A model generated the notes under the pieces. It was not told the DNA's origin. It did not search any database and saw nothing but the letters and a program-made list of their open reading frames with translations. Positions 23,469 to 32,793 of a DNA stretch of 64,000 nt are shown here, piece after piece; the first letter of the stretch is position 1; each line of letters starts with the position of its first letter. The position numbers and the translations under genes are program-made. This DNA comes from CAZFBA01 sp964517135 (GTDB lineage: Bacteria; Cyanobacteriota; Vampirovibrionia; JBFMGH01). Location of the stretch: NCBI GenBank assembly GCA_964517135.1, contig CAZFBA010000012.1, positions 40,541 through 104,540 of the forward strand, written 5' to 3'.

Positions 23469-25364
23469 TTATATCGAACCAATATAGTTTACCGGGCGCC
23501 CGAAATAACCCCCAAGTTCCTTCAAGCTTATTGTATGAGAGATAGTTCTACCATGAGGACAGGTATAAGGATAATCACAGGATTTCCATTGCTTAATTAT
23601 CCCTTCCATTTCTTTAATAGATAACACATCTCCTGCCCGAACAGCACCATGGCAGGATAATGTCTTGAGTATATTATCTTCTATGGTATCCATTGAGTGA
23701 TATTGCTCCAGCAAAAGTATTATTTCTTCAAATATAACTCGCTGATTTCTGCCAGAAACTATCTGGGGTACCTGTGTAATAGTCACCTTGCCTTCTTCTG
23801 ACAGGGTTATATCATATCCGTGGCTTTCTAGGTGGTCTTTTGACTCTTCTAGCATTGACAGTGTATCCTGATCTATATACAATTCTTCAGGTATAAGCAG
23901 TCTCTGACCTGCTATTGACTGTGCCTGTTTCTTTAGCCGGTCATAAATCGCACGCTCGGATGCTATATGCTGGTCGATTATCTGTAAACCTTCTGGTACC
24001 TCTATAATTATATATGTATTGAACGCCTGTCCCAGCACTGTCCAGTTTTTTCTCTCATGTGTATCAACTTGTCTCAGATCTTCTGAGAGTATGAGCTGTT
24101 TTGTATCCTCTTCTATTACTTTTATCTCAGCAGCAGGCATTTTTGATTCTTCTTCCTGCCCGGGTGGGCGGGCACTGAGCGGCTTTTCCTTGGCTGATTC
24201 TTGCTGGTCTTGCCGGGGGTGCTGAATGCTTATTTCCTGCAAACTTTCTGGAACATGACCTGTCTCAATCTCTCCCTGGTGTGTCTCTTTTTGTCTCAGT
24301 ATTGTCTCATCTCTTGTTGCATCTAAATAATCTGATTTAACTTTTTCTGAATCAGACTTTTTGTAATAATATTCACCTTCTGAAAGGGCATTTGAAATTG
24401 CATAGTGGATAAAACCAAATATTTGATTGGTTTGAATGTACTTAACCTCACGTTTGGTAGGATGAACATTTACATCAACCTCTTCAGGAGGCAGCATCAG
24501 ATTAACAATAGCTACCGGAAACCTTCCTCTGGGCAGTTTATCTTCCAGTGCTTTTTCTATCGCCTTCATAATAACAGGACACTTGACAAAGCGATTGTTT
24601 ATAATAGTATAAATAGACTTCCTGCCTGCCTTCGTAAACGATGGATCAGTAATGACACCTGTTGCAACATACTTTTGCTTTTCATCAATGGCATTAACCA
24701 TCAAAAGATGGTTTAAAAGATCTTTAGAAAATATTTCTGTCAAACAGAGCGAAAGATCTCCACTGCCGGAAGTCTTAAGAACAGTTTTGTTCTGATGTTT
24801 GCAGGTAAAAGAAATTCCCGGGTTAGCAATAGCAAGGTTTTGAAGTGTTTCAACAATAACTGCAACCTCTGCCCGTGGAGATTTCATAAACTTAAGCCGG
24901 GCCGGCACATTATAGAATAAATCCTTTATCTCAAATATTGTTCCGACTGAACAGCCAGTTGGAGTATAATTCAACTCACCTTTATCTTGCTTTACTACTT
25001 TTATGCCATCTTCTGCATCAGGTGTCCTGGTTATACAGGTCAACCTTGATATAGAAAGTATACTTGCAAGAGCTTCTCCTCTGAACCCAAGACTGTGCAG
25101 ATTCCACAAATCCTGCTCGTTATCTATCTTGCTGGTCGCATGACGACTAAACGCAAGCTTTATATCTGCCGGATGTATACCTGAGCCGTTGTCTGATATC
25201 CTTAAAGATCTTGCCCCCTGTGACACTTCAACATCTATCCGGCTGGCACCAGCGTCAATAGAGTTTTCTACTAGCTCTTTAACCACTGAAGCCGGTCTTT
25301 CAACCACTTCACCGGCTGCTATCTGGTTTATAACCTCTTCACTTAATAAATGTATGCGTTTCAT
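23469..25364 (-). CDS. mutL: DNA mismatch repair protein MutL
   Basis: 631 residues. The N-terminal GHKL ATPase is complete: VVKELVENSIDAG with the catalytic glutamate, ISDNGSGI, ATSKI and GFRGEALASI. A linker of about 110 residues rich in Q, E, K and S (345-455) leads to the C-terminal dimerisation domain. The endonuclease motif DQHA(x)2E(x)4E is present in altered form, DQHIASERAIYD (464-475), with I for A and D for the last E; the supporting motifs GAVRAGD and CPHGRT remain. MutL couples mismatch recognition by MutS to strand nicking. mutS is not in the window. No Shine-Dalgarno before ATG; divergent from the TPR gene at 25585. Confidence 0.95.
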   Translation of the reverse strand: MKRIHLLSEEVINQIAAGEVVERPASVVKELVENSIDAGASRIDVEVSQGARSLRISDNGSGIHPADIKLAFSRHATSKIDNEQDLWNLHSLGFRGEALASILSISRLTCITRTPDAEDGIKVVKQDKGELNYTPTGCSVGTIFEIKDLFYNVPARLKFMKSPRAEVAVIVETLQNLAIANPGISFTCKHQNKTVLKTSGSGDLSLCLTEIFSKDLLNHLLMVNAIDEKQKYVATGVITDPSFTKAGRKSIYTIINNRFVKCPVIMKAIEKALEDKLPRGRFPVAIVNLMLPPEEVDVNVHPTKREVKYIQTNQIFGFIHYAISNALSEGEYYYKKSDSEKVKSDYLDATRDETILRQKETHQGEIETGHVPESLQEISIQHPRQDQQESAKEKPLSARPPGQEEESKMPAAEIKVIEEDTKQLILSEDLRQVDTHERKNWTVLGQAFNTYIIIEVPEGLQIIDQHIASERAIYDRLKKQAQSIAGQRLLIPEELYIDQDTLSMLEESKDHLESHGYDITLSEEGKVTITQVPQIVSGRNQRVIFEEIILLLEQYHSMDTIEDNILKTLSCHGAVRAGDVLSIKEMEGIIKQWKSCDYPYTCPHGRTISHTISLKELGGYFGRPVNYIGSI

Positions 25365-25584
25365 ATTTTTTATAGTAGCCTAAAAAAAACCCTTTTTACA
25401 CCATTCATTAAGAAATACATATCAAGTTTTCTCTATCAGCAGCAACTAAACATTTTTAGCCTTAAAAGAATTTTGACTTTGAATCATTTGACTTTCTCCG
25501 GTAGAATAAAAAAGGGTACAAGATATCAAAATAATACCCCGCAGACCTGAAAAGCATATCCAGTGTTAAAAACCGGTAATACCT

Positions 25585-26529
25585 ATGAAACTCGAACAAC
25601 TTTTAGATAAACTTCATCAGGAACCTGACAACATTGAACTGATTGTCAACATCGGTAAAGCCTATAAACAACTCAATGACTTTGATAACGCCCGCAAATA
25701 TCTCGAATGGGCACTAGAAAAAAACCCGCATTACAGTCAGGCTACCTGTTCTCTTGTTCATTTGCTGATGGACTTCGGCCTCTACACCGAAGGTATAACT
25801 ATTTTTAAGCAAGCTATGGCCGACCACAAAGACGATGAGGCATATAGAGGTACTCTTATTAACGCCCTGTTTGCACTTTTCTTGTTGCATAAGCTATCAC
25901 TGGGGACAGGCAAAAGTCCCGGCCCTGTTGAACACAATTATGAAGAATTCTTTTTTAAAATCGGTACTGTCTTTAAAGAAGAAAACCTGTATGAAGCCGC
26001 CATTAAGATATTTGAAACCGGATACAAGCTCTCACCACTGAATGCCAGGCAGGCAATCGACCTGGCTGACTGCTATATCTATGAAGAAATGTATGGCGAT
26101 GCTGAAAAAGTACTTGAAAGCCTGCTTGTAAACTACCCTGAAGATGAAGAAATCTTAAATAATCTTTGTGAAGTTAATATACACCTCAAAGAGTACGATA
26201 GAGCCATAGAATATGCCCACAAACTTAACAAACTAAACCCTGAGAACCTCTCAAACCAGAATATACTGGCATACGGATACCTCAAAAATAAAGAGTATCA
26301 CCTCGCAATCGAAATTTACCAGAAACAAATCAACCTCTACCCGGAAAATTTTGAACCCTATAAAAACCTCTTTATAGCCTACAAACTTGCCAAGCAAACA
26401 GAAGAGGCCAGAAAACTTGCCAGTCACCTTGTTAAAAACAAACATGAATATGCTAAACGCCTCAGCAAAGAGCTTAAAGAGCAGCTTAAAGAGTTACAAA
26501 ACCTTGAAGACCCTGAACAATTAGCATAA
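25585..26529 (+). CDS. cytoplasmic TPR protein
   Basis: 314 residues, no signal peptide. At least six tetratricopeptide repeats cover most of the chain (ELIVNIGKAYKQLNDFDNAR..., ATCSLVHLLMDFGLYTEGI..., FKIGTVFKEENLYEAA..., AIDLADCYIYEEMYGDAE..., NNLCEVNIHLKEYDRAIE..., QNILAYGYLKNKEYHLAIE...). TPRs mediate protein-protein contact; no enzymatic domain is attached. The C-terminus is a charged helix rich in K, E and L. It converges on the patatin gene with only 23 bases between stops, where an imperfect hairpin (26539-26567) may end both transcripts. Partner unknown. Confidence 0.75.
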   Translation: MKLEQLLDKLHQEPDNIELIVNIGKAYKQLNDFDNARKYLEWALEKNPHYSQATCSLVHLLMDFGLYTEGITIFKQAMADHKDDEAYRGTLINALFALFLLHKLSLGTGKSPGPVEHNYEEFFFKIGTVFKEENLYEAAIKIFETGYKLSPLNARQAIDLADCYIYEEMYGDAEKVLESLLVNYPEDEEILNNLCEVNIHLKEYDRAIEYAHKLNKLNPENLSNQNILAYGYLKNKEYHLAIEIYQKQINLYPENFEPYKNLFIAYKLAKQTEEARKLASHLVKNKHEYAKRLSKELKEQLKELQNLEDPEQLA

Positions 26530-26552
26530 CTCAAATGCGTCATCACCGGTTT

Positions 26553-28028
26553 TTATACTAACCGTGATAGTTTCTGGCCTTTTTCTCTGGCTCTTTTTTT
26601 AAATACATTGCCTACCGGATACGGCTCTTCCTGCATGAGTGCCTGATATTTAACTTCGTCAATGACTTCTGTCTGTTTGAGTGCACTTAAAGCTGTCTCA
26701 TAGCCCATCTGAATGATTTCATCTGCTTTCTGTCCGGCTTTATCAAACTCCAGGGTGTCAACCCCGAAAGGTTTTTCGGGTCTTATGAGTACGATTTTAA
26801 TTTTCTTTTTAGCACCAAAAGGTTTATAGTCACTAAGCAACTGAGATAACTGCTGGGTATCTTCCAGATTTTCCTGACTCATTTGCTGCATTTTCTTTGC
26901 TATTTTACGTATTTTAGTGGCTTCTGACTCATCAGGTATGATTTTTGACAACTGTAAGAGTTCAGCAGCCTTTGCCTTAAGCCCCAGAGTAGTCTGTCCG
27001 AGTTTTTCGATGGTTGTCTGAGCCTTTTCGTTCTGACCTTCCCAACGTTCGATCTCTTCTGTGATCTCCTGTGCCATTTTGACATCTGTTTTGGCGGTAT
27101 TGTCAAGAACAATATTCAACACTTTAGTGCCAACCCTGTTGATGCTGGCATTCTTATCAGTAAAGCTATCTCTTATTCCTTCTGCATCTTCGGGTGGCTG
27201 TAATAGCATGACAAAAAGCAGGCCCTGATTCAGCCCATCATTAATTGCAAAAAGTGAGTCAATAGCATTCTTTGCCGGTGTATTATTACCTGCACCACCG
27301 TCAACAAAAACTTCATCATCAATTTTGACTGCTGGAAAAGCTACCGGTATTGATGTTGAAGCAATAACGGCATCCTCAAAGTTTTCTGGCGAGAGTTTGA
27401 ATATTTTATGAACCGGGTCATCTTTGTATCTATCGGCCAGTTTTCCATACAGCTCAGGAGATGCAAACAGGGCTTCGTGTCCTTCGTTTAGCCCAAGTAC
27501 ACCCATTAGCAGTTCTACGTGGTTGGCTCGTGTATTATCTAAAATCTTTTCATAATCAAGTTCCTGCCGCAATAACTCTCTAAGAGGAGTATTGTCAAGA
27601 ACTGCTTTGACTTTTTGATCATTTTTAATGCCAAGCCAGTTGGCAATTTGACCTATTCCTTCAAAAATAATTTTGCTTATTCTTGTTTTATAGACTTTAT
27701 CTTTAGAAATATCTTTCCATAAGTCAACTGCCTTATCGATATCTCCATTGGCTATGGCTGCTGCATTGAGTGCCCCTACAGAAGTTCCTACAACAACATC
27801 AGGCAATAGGCCTGCCTTTGCAAGCGCACAGGCAACACCTATCTCAAAAACTCCTTTTGCGCCACCTCCACTGAAGACCCAACCGATATTATCAATCTTT
27901 TTGAGGTCAACTTTCTGCCTGTTTAATGGATCAGGCCTTATAGCTTTCTTTTCAGGCTTTTTGCCTTTAAATTCAAGCGGATGGTTCTTGAAATCGCTTA
28001 GTGATACGACATTCTGGATGGTTAACAT
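26553..28028 (-). CDS. patatin-like phospholipase
   Basis: 491 residues. Residues 48-260 are a patatin domain: the oxyanion hole GGGAKGVFEIG (54-64), the nucleophile elbow GTSVG with Ser83, and the DGG motif with Asp243, together the Ser-Asp dyad of lipid acyl hydrolases. Such enzymes cleave phospholipid acyl chains and are often effectors or membrane-remodelling factors. The C-terminal 200 residues are helical and charged (coiled-coil-like about 330-400), ending in a basic tail. No signal peptide, so export would need a non-Sec route. Ribosome-binding site AAGGGATTAAA. It stands between the convergent TPR gene and the aminotransferase-like gene. Confidence 0.85.
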   Translation of the reverse strand: MLTIQNVVSLSDFKNHPLEFKGKKPEKKAIRPDPLNRQKVDLKKIDNIGWVFSGGGAKGVFEIGVACALAKAGLLPDVVVGTSVGALNAAAIANGDIDKAVDLWKDISKDKVYKTRISKIIFEGIGQIANWLGIKNDQKVKAVLDNTPLRELLRQELDYEKILDNTRANHVELLMGVLGLNEGHEALFASPELYGKLADRYKDDPVHKIFKLSPENFEDAVIASTSIPVAFPAVKIDDEVFVDGGAGNNTPAKNAIDSLFAINDGLNQGLLFVMLLQPPEDAEGIRDSFTDKNASINRVGTKVLNIVLDNTAKTDVKMAQEITEEIERWEGQNEKAQTTIEKLGQTTLGLKAKAAELLQLSKIIPDESEATKIRKIAKKMQQMSQENLEDTQQLSQLLSDYKPFGAKKKIKIVLIRPEKPFGVDTLEFDKAGQKADEIIQMGYETALSALKQTEVIDEVKYQALMQEEPYPVGNVFKKRAREKGQKLSRLV

Positions 28029-28278
28029 TTTAATCCCTTATTATCCCTGCTTTCTACCCCTGAACCTGGATCCTTCTAAGAGGTTGAAAACTACTGAAAG
28101 AAAATATTTGACGAAAAGTTTACAATAATTAATCTTCTGGCTGTTATTGTACCGGCAGAGGCGCAATATACAACAATTGCATATAGTATACAATCACCTG
28201 AATACAGGACAGGATAAGATTAGCAATTTTATGCCGGTATAAAGTTGCTGGCAAAAGGTTATTTTCAGTAATAAAAGG

Positions 28279-29484
28279 TTATTCCAGTCGGTAGTCGCTT
28301 TTCATTTCATTGAGATGTTTGTCGATTACATTGAATAGGCAGTCAATCTGGTCACAGGTAATAGTATAAGGAGGCCTGATAAGAAGTTTTTCAGGCGTAG
28401 CCAGCTCAAGTATAATGCCGTCTTCCAGGCATTTTTCAACCAGTGGTGTCAGGTTAAAATCCATTTCAACGGTAGCATAGAGACCTTTTATCTGTATATC
28501 AAGTATATTAAGGTATTTTTCCTCAAGTTTATTTAATTTTTCTTTGAGGTAGAGTGATTTTTCATTTATTAGATTCTGAAAGTCGTTTTCTTCAAGTTTT
28601 TCGATGATTTTATATAGTATGTGGCAGGCAGTTACTGAGAAGTTATGTTTATGTTCATAGTATTTATTAACAACTTCGTAGATTTCTCCGTTAATAGCGG
28701 TTATTCCGAGTTGTATATCCTGCCCCAGGCCTGCTGATAATAAGAGCATATCAGGTATTTTGCATCCTGACGCCAGAATTTCTCCTGTTCTACCGGGTGA
28801 TACAGAGGTCAGGTCAAATACAAGTAAGGATTGATATTTCTGGCAAAGTTTTTCTACTGATCCAATAAAGTGATTGTCTATAAAGAAAGAGCCTTCAATA
28901 TTAATAAGTGGGTTAACAATAATAGCAGCAACTTTTTTAGAAAACAAATTACGCATATTGCTTATGCTGGCTGGTGTTGAGTTAATAAATTCAAACGAAT
29001 TCTTTTGCTGAAATTCTTTTTTTTCTGGTAGAGTATGAATTTTCAGCAGGTTAATTGAGGGTTTATTATCAGTAAATATAATTATTTCAGACTTATCAGG
29101 TATAAATGGAGCCTGTGAAATAAAGGTTTTTATTATGCTTAAAGCAACATTAAAACTTTCTCCTGCTGAATTGCTGAAGAATACATGGGGCAAACCACTT
29201 ATATAGCCAAGCTTTTCTATCAGGTCATCAAGAGGTGGTTGTTGTAAAAGGTAAGAAAAGCAGACCGGTTTATCTGAAAATTGTTGTTTTATTTCACTTA
29301 TAAATGGTTGATTATATCCTAGAGAGTTAATTTCAGAATTAGAAGTAAAGTCAATATATTCTTTGCCATCAGTATCAGTTATTATAGCATCTGACATCGT
29401 CTTGATACTAATATTATAAGGATATTTAAGCCTGATAGAAGCTTCTTTTTCTTTCTCGATAAGTTCTTTAAGTTCGAGTTCCAT
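28279..29484 (-). CDS. class III aminotransferase-fold protein lacking the PLP lysine (likely pseudoenzyme)
   Basis: 401 residues, colinear with acetylornithine/ornithine aminotransferases: DTDGKEYIDFTS (37-48), the PLP-phosphate region FFSNSAGESFNVALSI (102-117), LLVFDLTSVSPGRTGEIL (220-237) and PDMLLLSAGLGQDIQLG (244-260). In active enzymes the last motif reads L-x-K-G-L-G, with lysine forming the Schiff base with PLP; here it is alanine 251. The D-E-V-Q-x-G-x-G-R motif has also decayed to DLTSVSPGR, although the PLP-ring aspartate 224 remains. The frame is intact with a good ribosome-binding site (GAGGTAATAAA), so it is kept as a protein. Probably non-catalytic. Upstream gene at 29533-30360 is cotranscribed (48 bases). 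Confidence 0.8.
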   Translation of the reverse strand: MELELKELIEKEKEASIRLKYPYNISIKTMSDAIITDTDGKEYIDFTSNSEINSLGYNQPFISEIKQQFSDKPVCFSYLLQQPPLDDLIEKLGYISGLPHVFFSNSAGESFNVALSIIKTFISQAPFIPDKSEIIIFTDNKPSINLLKIHTLPEKKEFQQKNSFEFINSTPASISNMRNLFSKKVAAIIVNPLINIEGSFFIDNHFIGSVEKLCQKYQSLLVFDLTSVSPGRTGEILASGCKIPDMLLLSAGLGQDIQLGITAINGEIYEVVNKYYEHKHNFSVTACHILYKIIEKLEENDFQNLINEKSLYLKEKLNKLEEKYLNILDIQIKGLYATVEMDFNLTPLVEKCLEDGIILELATPEKLLIRPPYTITCDQIDCLFNVIDKHLNEMKSDYRLE

Positions 29485-29532
29485 TTTATTACCTCAAAAA
29501 AACAATTACAGAATAAGCGAAACCTCTGATAT

Positions 29533-30360
29533 TTATAGCCTGGAGAGTTCATATCTAGCCTGATTAGCGTCAGGTGTATTTTTATAGTTATCTATAAGAT
29601 ACTGATATGCAAATTTTGCCTTATTTTTATCACCAAGATTATTATATGATCTGGCCAGTAAAAGAAATGATTTGGTTTTGTTGTCATCTTTTGTTAATTT
29701 TAGAAGATTATAATACCTATCAAGAGAGGTATGGAGTTTTTGCACAGTGCTTTTATCCAGTTCATTAATATTATTACCGTTTGCCAGAGGAGTAATAAGA
29801 TCATTTATATCCTGAATAGCGTGATAGATAAAGGGGCTACTATGAAAACCTTTAAAAAGTGGCCTGTATTTATCTATTTGAGCATTCAGCTGACAGAATG
29901 TATCACCTTTGCAATCAACATTATGCTGAATTGTTGCCAGCATATAAGCAGCATCGTCAGCTATTGGGCTTGCCGGATAGTTCTTTATAATTTTTTTAAG
30001 GCTTTTTCCGTTGTAAATATAAATGTCTGCTTCTTCAAAATAAACATATTCGTCAGGGCTGTTAGCTGCATAATTCACCTCATTATGCTTATAGCCAAGA
30101 TAAATCTTGTATTGTGCTATTGTATAAAGAATTTGTGGCTCATTGTTAATGAGAGACCCACCTTCAAGGAGACTTTCAAAACTTATGACACCGTTTAAAG
30201 CTTTTTGTGGCGTTATTGCTTGTTTTTCAAGGTGTTCAACTATTTCAGTACCTTTAAGAGCTTTAACGCTTTTCTGTGCCAGGCAGGGTAAGCCAGTATA
30301 AACAAGTGCAATAATCACTGTAAATAAAGTAATTTTCTTGATGTATTCTGGTTTTAGCAT
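29533..30360 (-). CDS. secreted helical-repeat (TPR-like) protein
   Basis: 275 residues. The N-terminus ITLFTVIIALVYTGLPCLAQ (about 10-29) is a signal peptide, probably cut after CLA. The mature chain is helical with two recognisable outer-membrane-lipoprotein-like TPR units: residues about 135-150 (ASPIADDAAYMLATIQ) and the C-terminus (SFLLLARSYNNLGDKNKAKF, YKNTPDANQARYELSRL), the pattern seen in YbgF/BamD-type periplasmic proteins. Two or three cysteines in the CKGDTFC segment may form a disulphide. Ribosome-binding site AAAGGAAAAGTCA. It is transcribed with the aminotransferase-like gene and divergent from the methyltransferase-TPR gene. Confidence 0.7.
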   Translation of the reverse strand: MLKPEYIKKITLFTVIIALVYTGLPCLAQKSVKALKGTEIVEHLEKQAITPQKALNGVISFESLLEGGSLINNEPQILYTIAQYKIYLGYKHNEVNYAANSPDEYVYFEEADIYIYNGKSLKKIIKNYPASPIADDAAYMLATIQHNVDCKGDTFCQLNAQIDKYRPLFKGFHSSPFIYHAIQDINDLITPLANGNNINELDKSTVQKLHTSLDRYYNLLKLTKDDNKTKSFLLLARSYNNLGDKNKAKFAYQYLIDNYKNTPDANQARYELSRL

Positions 30361-30644
30361 TGACTTTTCCTTTATTTGCCGAATTGATATATTCTAAAAC
30401 TCTTTATATATAGCGTAAATGTATTTTCTGCAAAATCAGTTTATGGTCAGATCAGTTGTTTTAAATTTACCTTTTGAGAAGAATATAGCATAAATCAGGT
30501 TTAATATAAAAAGGCATTTAATGATGAATTGATTGAAACCATAATAACTATTGTCATAGCTTTGCATCAGCCTCATAATATTACATATAAATTATGTTTG
30601 TATTTCATCTGTCTTTTGATAAAATGGTCTTGAGGGAAAGAAAA

Positions 30645-32282
30645 ATGCACAAATACCTTAATATTGGATGTTATTTAATATACAAACCAGGCTATATCAA
30701 TATAGACCAGCATAACGATGACATAGCTGATGTTATTGCCCGCCCATACGAAATACCCGAAGAAGACCAGAGTGTGGATCTAATTGAAAGCTATAATCTT
30801 CTGGAACAGCTCTCTCATGAAGAAGGTTTAATGGCTATAGAAGAGTGGTTTAGAATATTGAAACCCGGCGCTTCACTGATAATCGAAACTTTTAATTGCG
30901 ATGAAACCATTAGAGAATACCATAAAGCAGAAGACAATTTTCATAAAGATCATATTATTAATAGCCTGTATGATTCTGAAGATGGCTATAAACTGAGATC
31001 ATCATACTTTTTTTCTAGCCTGACCCGCTTGCTGCAACAAACAGGCTTTGTTGATATACAGGAAGAAATACCAAAACTAAAAAATTTCCAGTATAACATG
31101 CGCTTCAGGTGCAAAAAGCCTGAAGAAGCAATACATGAAATGGCACTAATAAAGACTAAAAAGAATATTATTAATGCACTTAATCTTCTTTCTGATAATA
31201 ATAACAAAATGTTCTGGGAATTTAACCATGCTATAGCAGACAACCTGATGAAAAGCGTCTTGCTAAAAATACAGGATACACCATTAAACAAGAATCCTGA
31301 CTTTCTTAAAATAGCAACATACAGCCCCAAAGCTGCCCGGTTCTTTATAGGTGAGCTTTATAATTCCAGAATCATTGAACTTACAATGCTAAAACAACTC
31401 GATAAGACCCTTGAATGCTTAATAAAGTTTAATTATGTAATGGCAAGCTATAAAAACTACCTGGATCTTGACAAAATACCGGGACAAAATATCAACTATT
31501 ACCTTGAAATACTTGAAAAAAATTCTGCCTTCCTGGAAGAAGTCTTTAAAACACCTGCTGATATACTGGATAAACTTATCAAAACACACTTTCAAAAAAC
31601 AATCGGTAACCCCGAAACACTAAAACTTGAACTTAACCCTGATATATATTCATTCGAACATATAATAGACTTTTCAGGATTGTTGATGTTTAAAGGCCTT
31701 AAGGCATACAGCAAACCAGAATATGAGGTAGCCTATAATCTTTTAACATACTCAAAAGACCTGAACCCTGATTTAATTCTCGCCCATACAAACCTGGCCC
31801 TACTGGAAGCCTACGCCGGCAGATATCAAAATTCCCTTAAACACTTTGATATAGCTACCTCTATAACTGAAAATGACATTACAAAACTCTATTCAGGTAT
31901 GTGTAAATTCTATATGAAAGATTATGAAGAAGCTATCAATACAGTATTACCCATAGAAGAAGACAGTCAGCAAAAATTCTTAATACTTGGTAATGCATAC
32001 TACCTGTTGAAAGATTATGACGAAGCAGTAGAAGCTTTTTCCTGGGCCAGCATTTTAAATGAGTCTGCGCAGGCATATGTTAACCTTGGCATAGCATATG
32101 AAAAGATAGGAGACAAGACTCAGGCACAAATAAACTTCAACAAAGCCAAAAAACTTCAACCGGATATAAGGCCATCCCTTGAACCTTATCAACCAGTATT
32201 CAGGCAAACTCCTTTATCTATTGAAGAAATACAGCATTCAATAAATATCGTCTCTAAAAGGAGTTATACCAGTGTCCGATAA
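30645..32282 (+). CDS. methyltransferase-like domain fused to TPR repeats
   Basis: 545 residues. Start at ATG 30645 with GAGGG nine bases upstream; an in-frame ATG at 30594 would add 17 residues with no such site. The N-terminal 170 residues resemble SAM-dependent methyltransferases of the predicted-sugar class (YLNIGCYLIYKPGYINID, then EWFRILKPGASLIIETFN). The usual glycine-rich LNxGCG has tyrosine in place of its last glycine. Residues 180-340 are helical and unrecognised. Residues about 370-530 are TPRs (HTNLALLEAYAGRYQNSLKH, FLILGNAYYLLKDYDEAVEA, YVNLGIAYEKIGDKTQAQIN). A protein- or glycan-modifying role is possible but not shown. Confidence 0.65.
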   Translation: MHKYLNIGCYLIYKPGYINIDQHNDDIADVIARPYEIPEEDQSVDLIESYNLLEQLSHEEGLMAIEEWFRILKPGASLIIETFNCDETIREYHKAEDNFHKDHIINSLYDSEDGYKLRSSYFFSSLTRLLQQTGFVDIQEEIPKLKNFQYNMRFRCKKPEEAIHEMALIKTKKNIINALNLLSDNNNKMFWEFNHAIADNLMKSVLLKIQDTPLNKNPDFLKIATYSPKAARFFIGELYNSRIIELTMLKQLDKTLECLIKFNYVMASYKNYLDLDKIPGQNINYYLEILEKNSAFLEEVFKTPADILDKLIKTHFQKTIGNPETLKLELNPDIYSFEHIIDFSGLLMFKGLKAYSKPEYEVAYNLLTYSKDLNPDLILAHTNLALLEAYAGRYQNSLKHFDIATSITENDITKLYSGMCKFYMKDYEEAINTVLPIEEDSQQKFLILGNAYYLLKDYDEAVEAFSWASILNESAQAYVNLGIAYEKIGDKTQAQINFNKAKKLQPDIRPSLEPYQPVFRQTPLSIEEIQHSINIVSKRSYTSVR

Positions 32283-32290
32283 AATGTTTT

Positions 32291-32379
32291 ATTTATACCA
32301 TTCCACGTAAATAATTAATATATGCTGATGGAATGGCCTCTATAATCTGAAATCTATACATTACTTTCAAGGATCAGTA
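32291..32379. repeat. dispersed repeat family B, copy 2 (inverted)
   Basis: Reverse complement of 21849-21938. In this copy the arms CCATTCC (about 32299) and GGAATGG (about 32330) pair perfectly around an AT-rich loop, so the unit can form a hairpin. It starts 8 bases after the stop of the methyltransferase-TPR gene. Confidence 0.7.
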
Positions 32380-32487
32380 TAAAAAAGAAGGTCGTTTAGT
32401 ATAGATACAGGTTTAAAGTTTTTTTATCCGAAATGTTTATTATAGCAGTATTAAAGAAGATAGAAAAGGCTAATATTGAGCAAAACT

Positions 32488-32514
32488 ACCGGAGCGAACT
32501 TAGTTCGCTCCGGT
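32488..32514. repeat. perfect 12-base inverted repeat (hairpin)
   Basis: ACCGGAGCGAAC (32488-32499), TTA, GTTCGCTCCGGT (32503-32514). Very stable as RNA, but no T run directly follows, so it is not a classical terminator. It ends exactly where the family D repeat begins. Confidence 0.7.
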
Positions 32515-32628
32515 GAGAGTTTTATTTCAGGCTAATTCAGGTATTCAATAATCTGTTGTCGGCGAGAGGAGGGCTTTTAGTTCGACATGGTAATCCATAA
32601 TAAACATTTAATATGTACTCAGGACAAC
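32515..32628. repeat. repeat family D, left copy flanking the IS
   Basis: GAGAGTTTTATTTC, GCTAATTCA, ATTCAATAA, GGAGGGCTTTTAGTTCGAC and AATAAACATTT occur in the same order at 34312-34440 on the other side of the IS element. Direct orientation, about 70 percent identical by eye. No coding potential. The 511-base gap 32283-32793 holds no gene. Confidence 0.6.
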
Positions 32629-32737
32629 TCAAAAGTTCTAAATAGGCTAATAACTACCAAAGTGCACTAAGAGACTGTGTGAAAATGTCAACAAAAGTTA
32701 AAATTATTAAAAGCTAGCCATGTACAAATACCCTTCT

Positions 32738-32759
32738 TTTTGAGATAATTATCTCAAAA
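32738..32759. repeat. 22-base perfect palindrome upstream of the transposase
   Basis: TTTTGAGATAA / TTATCTCAAAA with no spacer, centred between 32748 and 32749, inside the IS and 34 bases before the transposase ATG. Possible operator, or a stem that limits translation from transcripts entering from outside. Confidence 0.6.
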
Positions 32760-32793
32760 GAAATCAGTTATAGCACATATAAAAGGGGAACTC

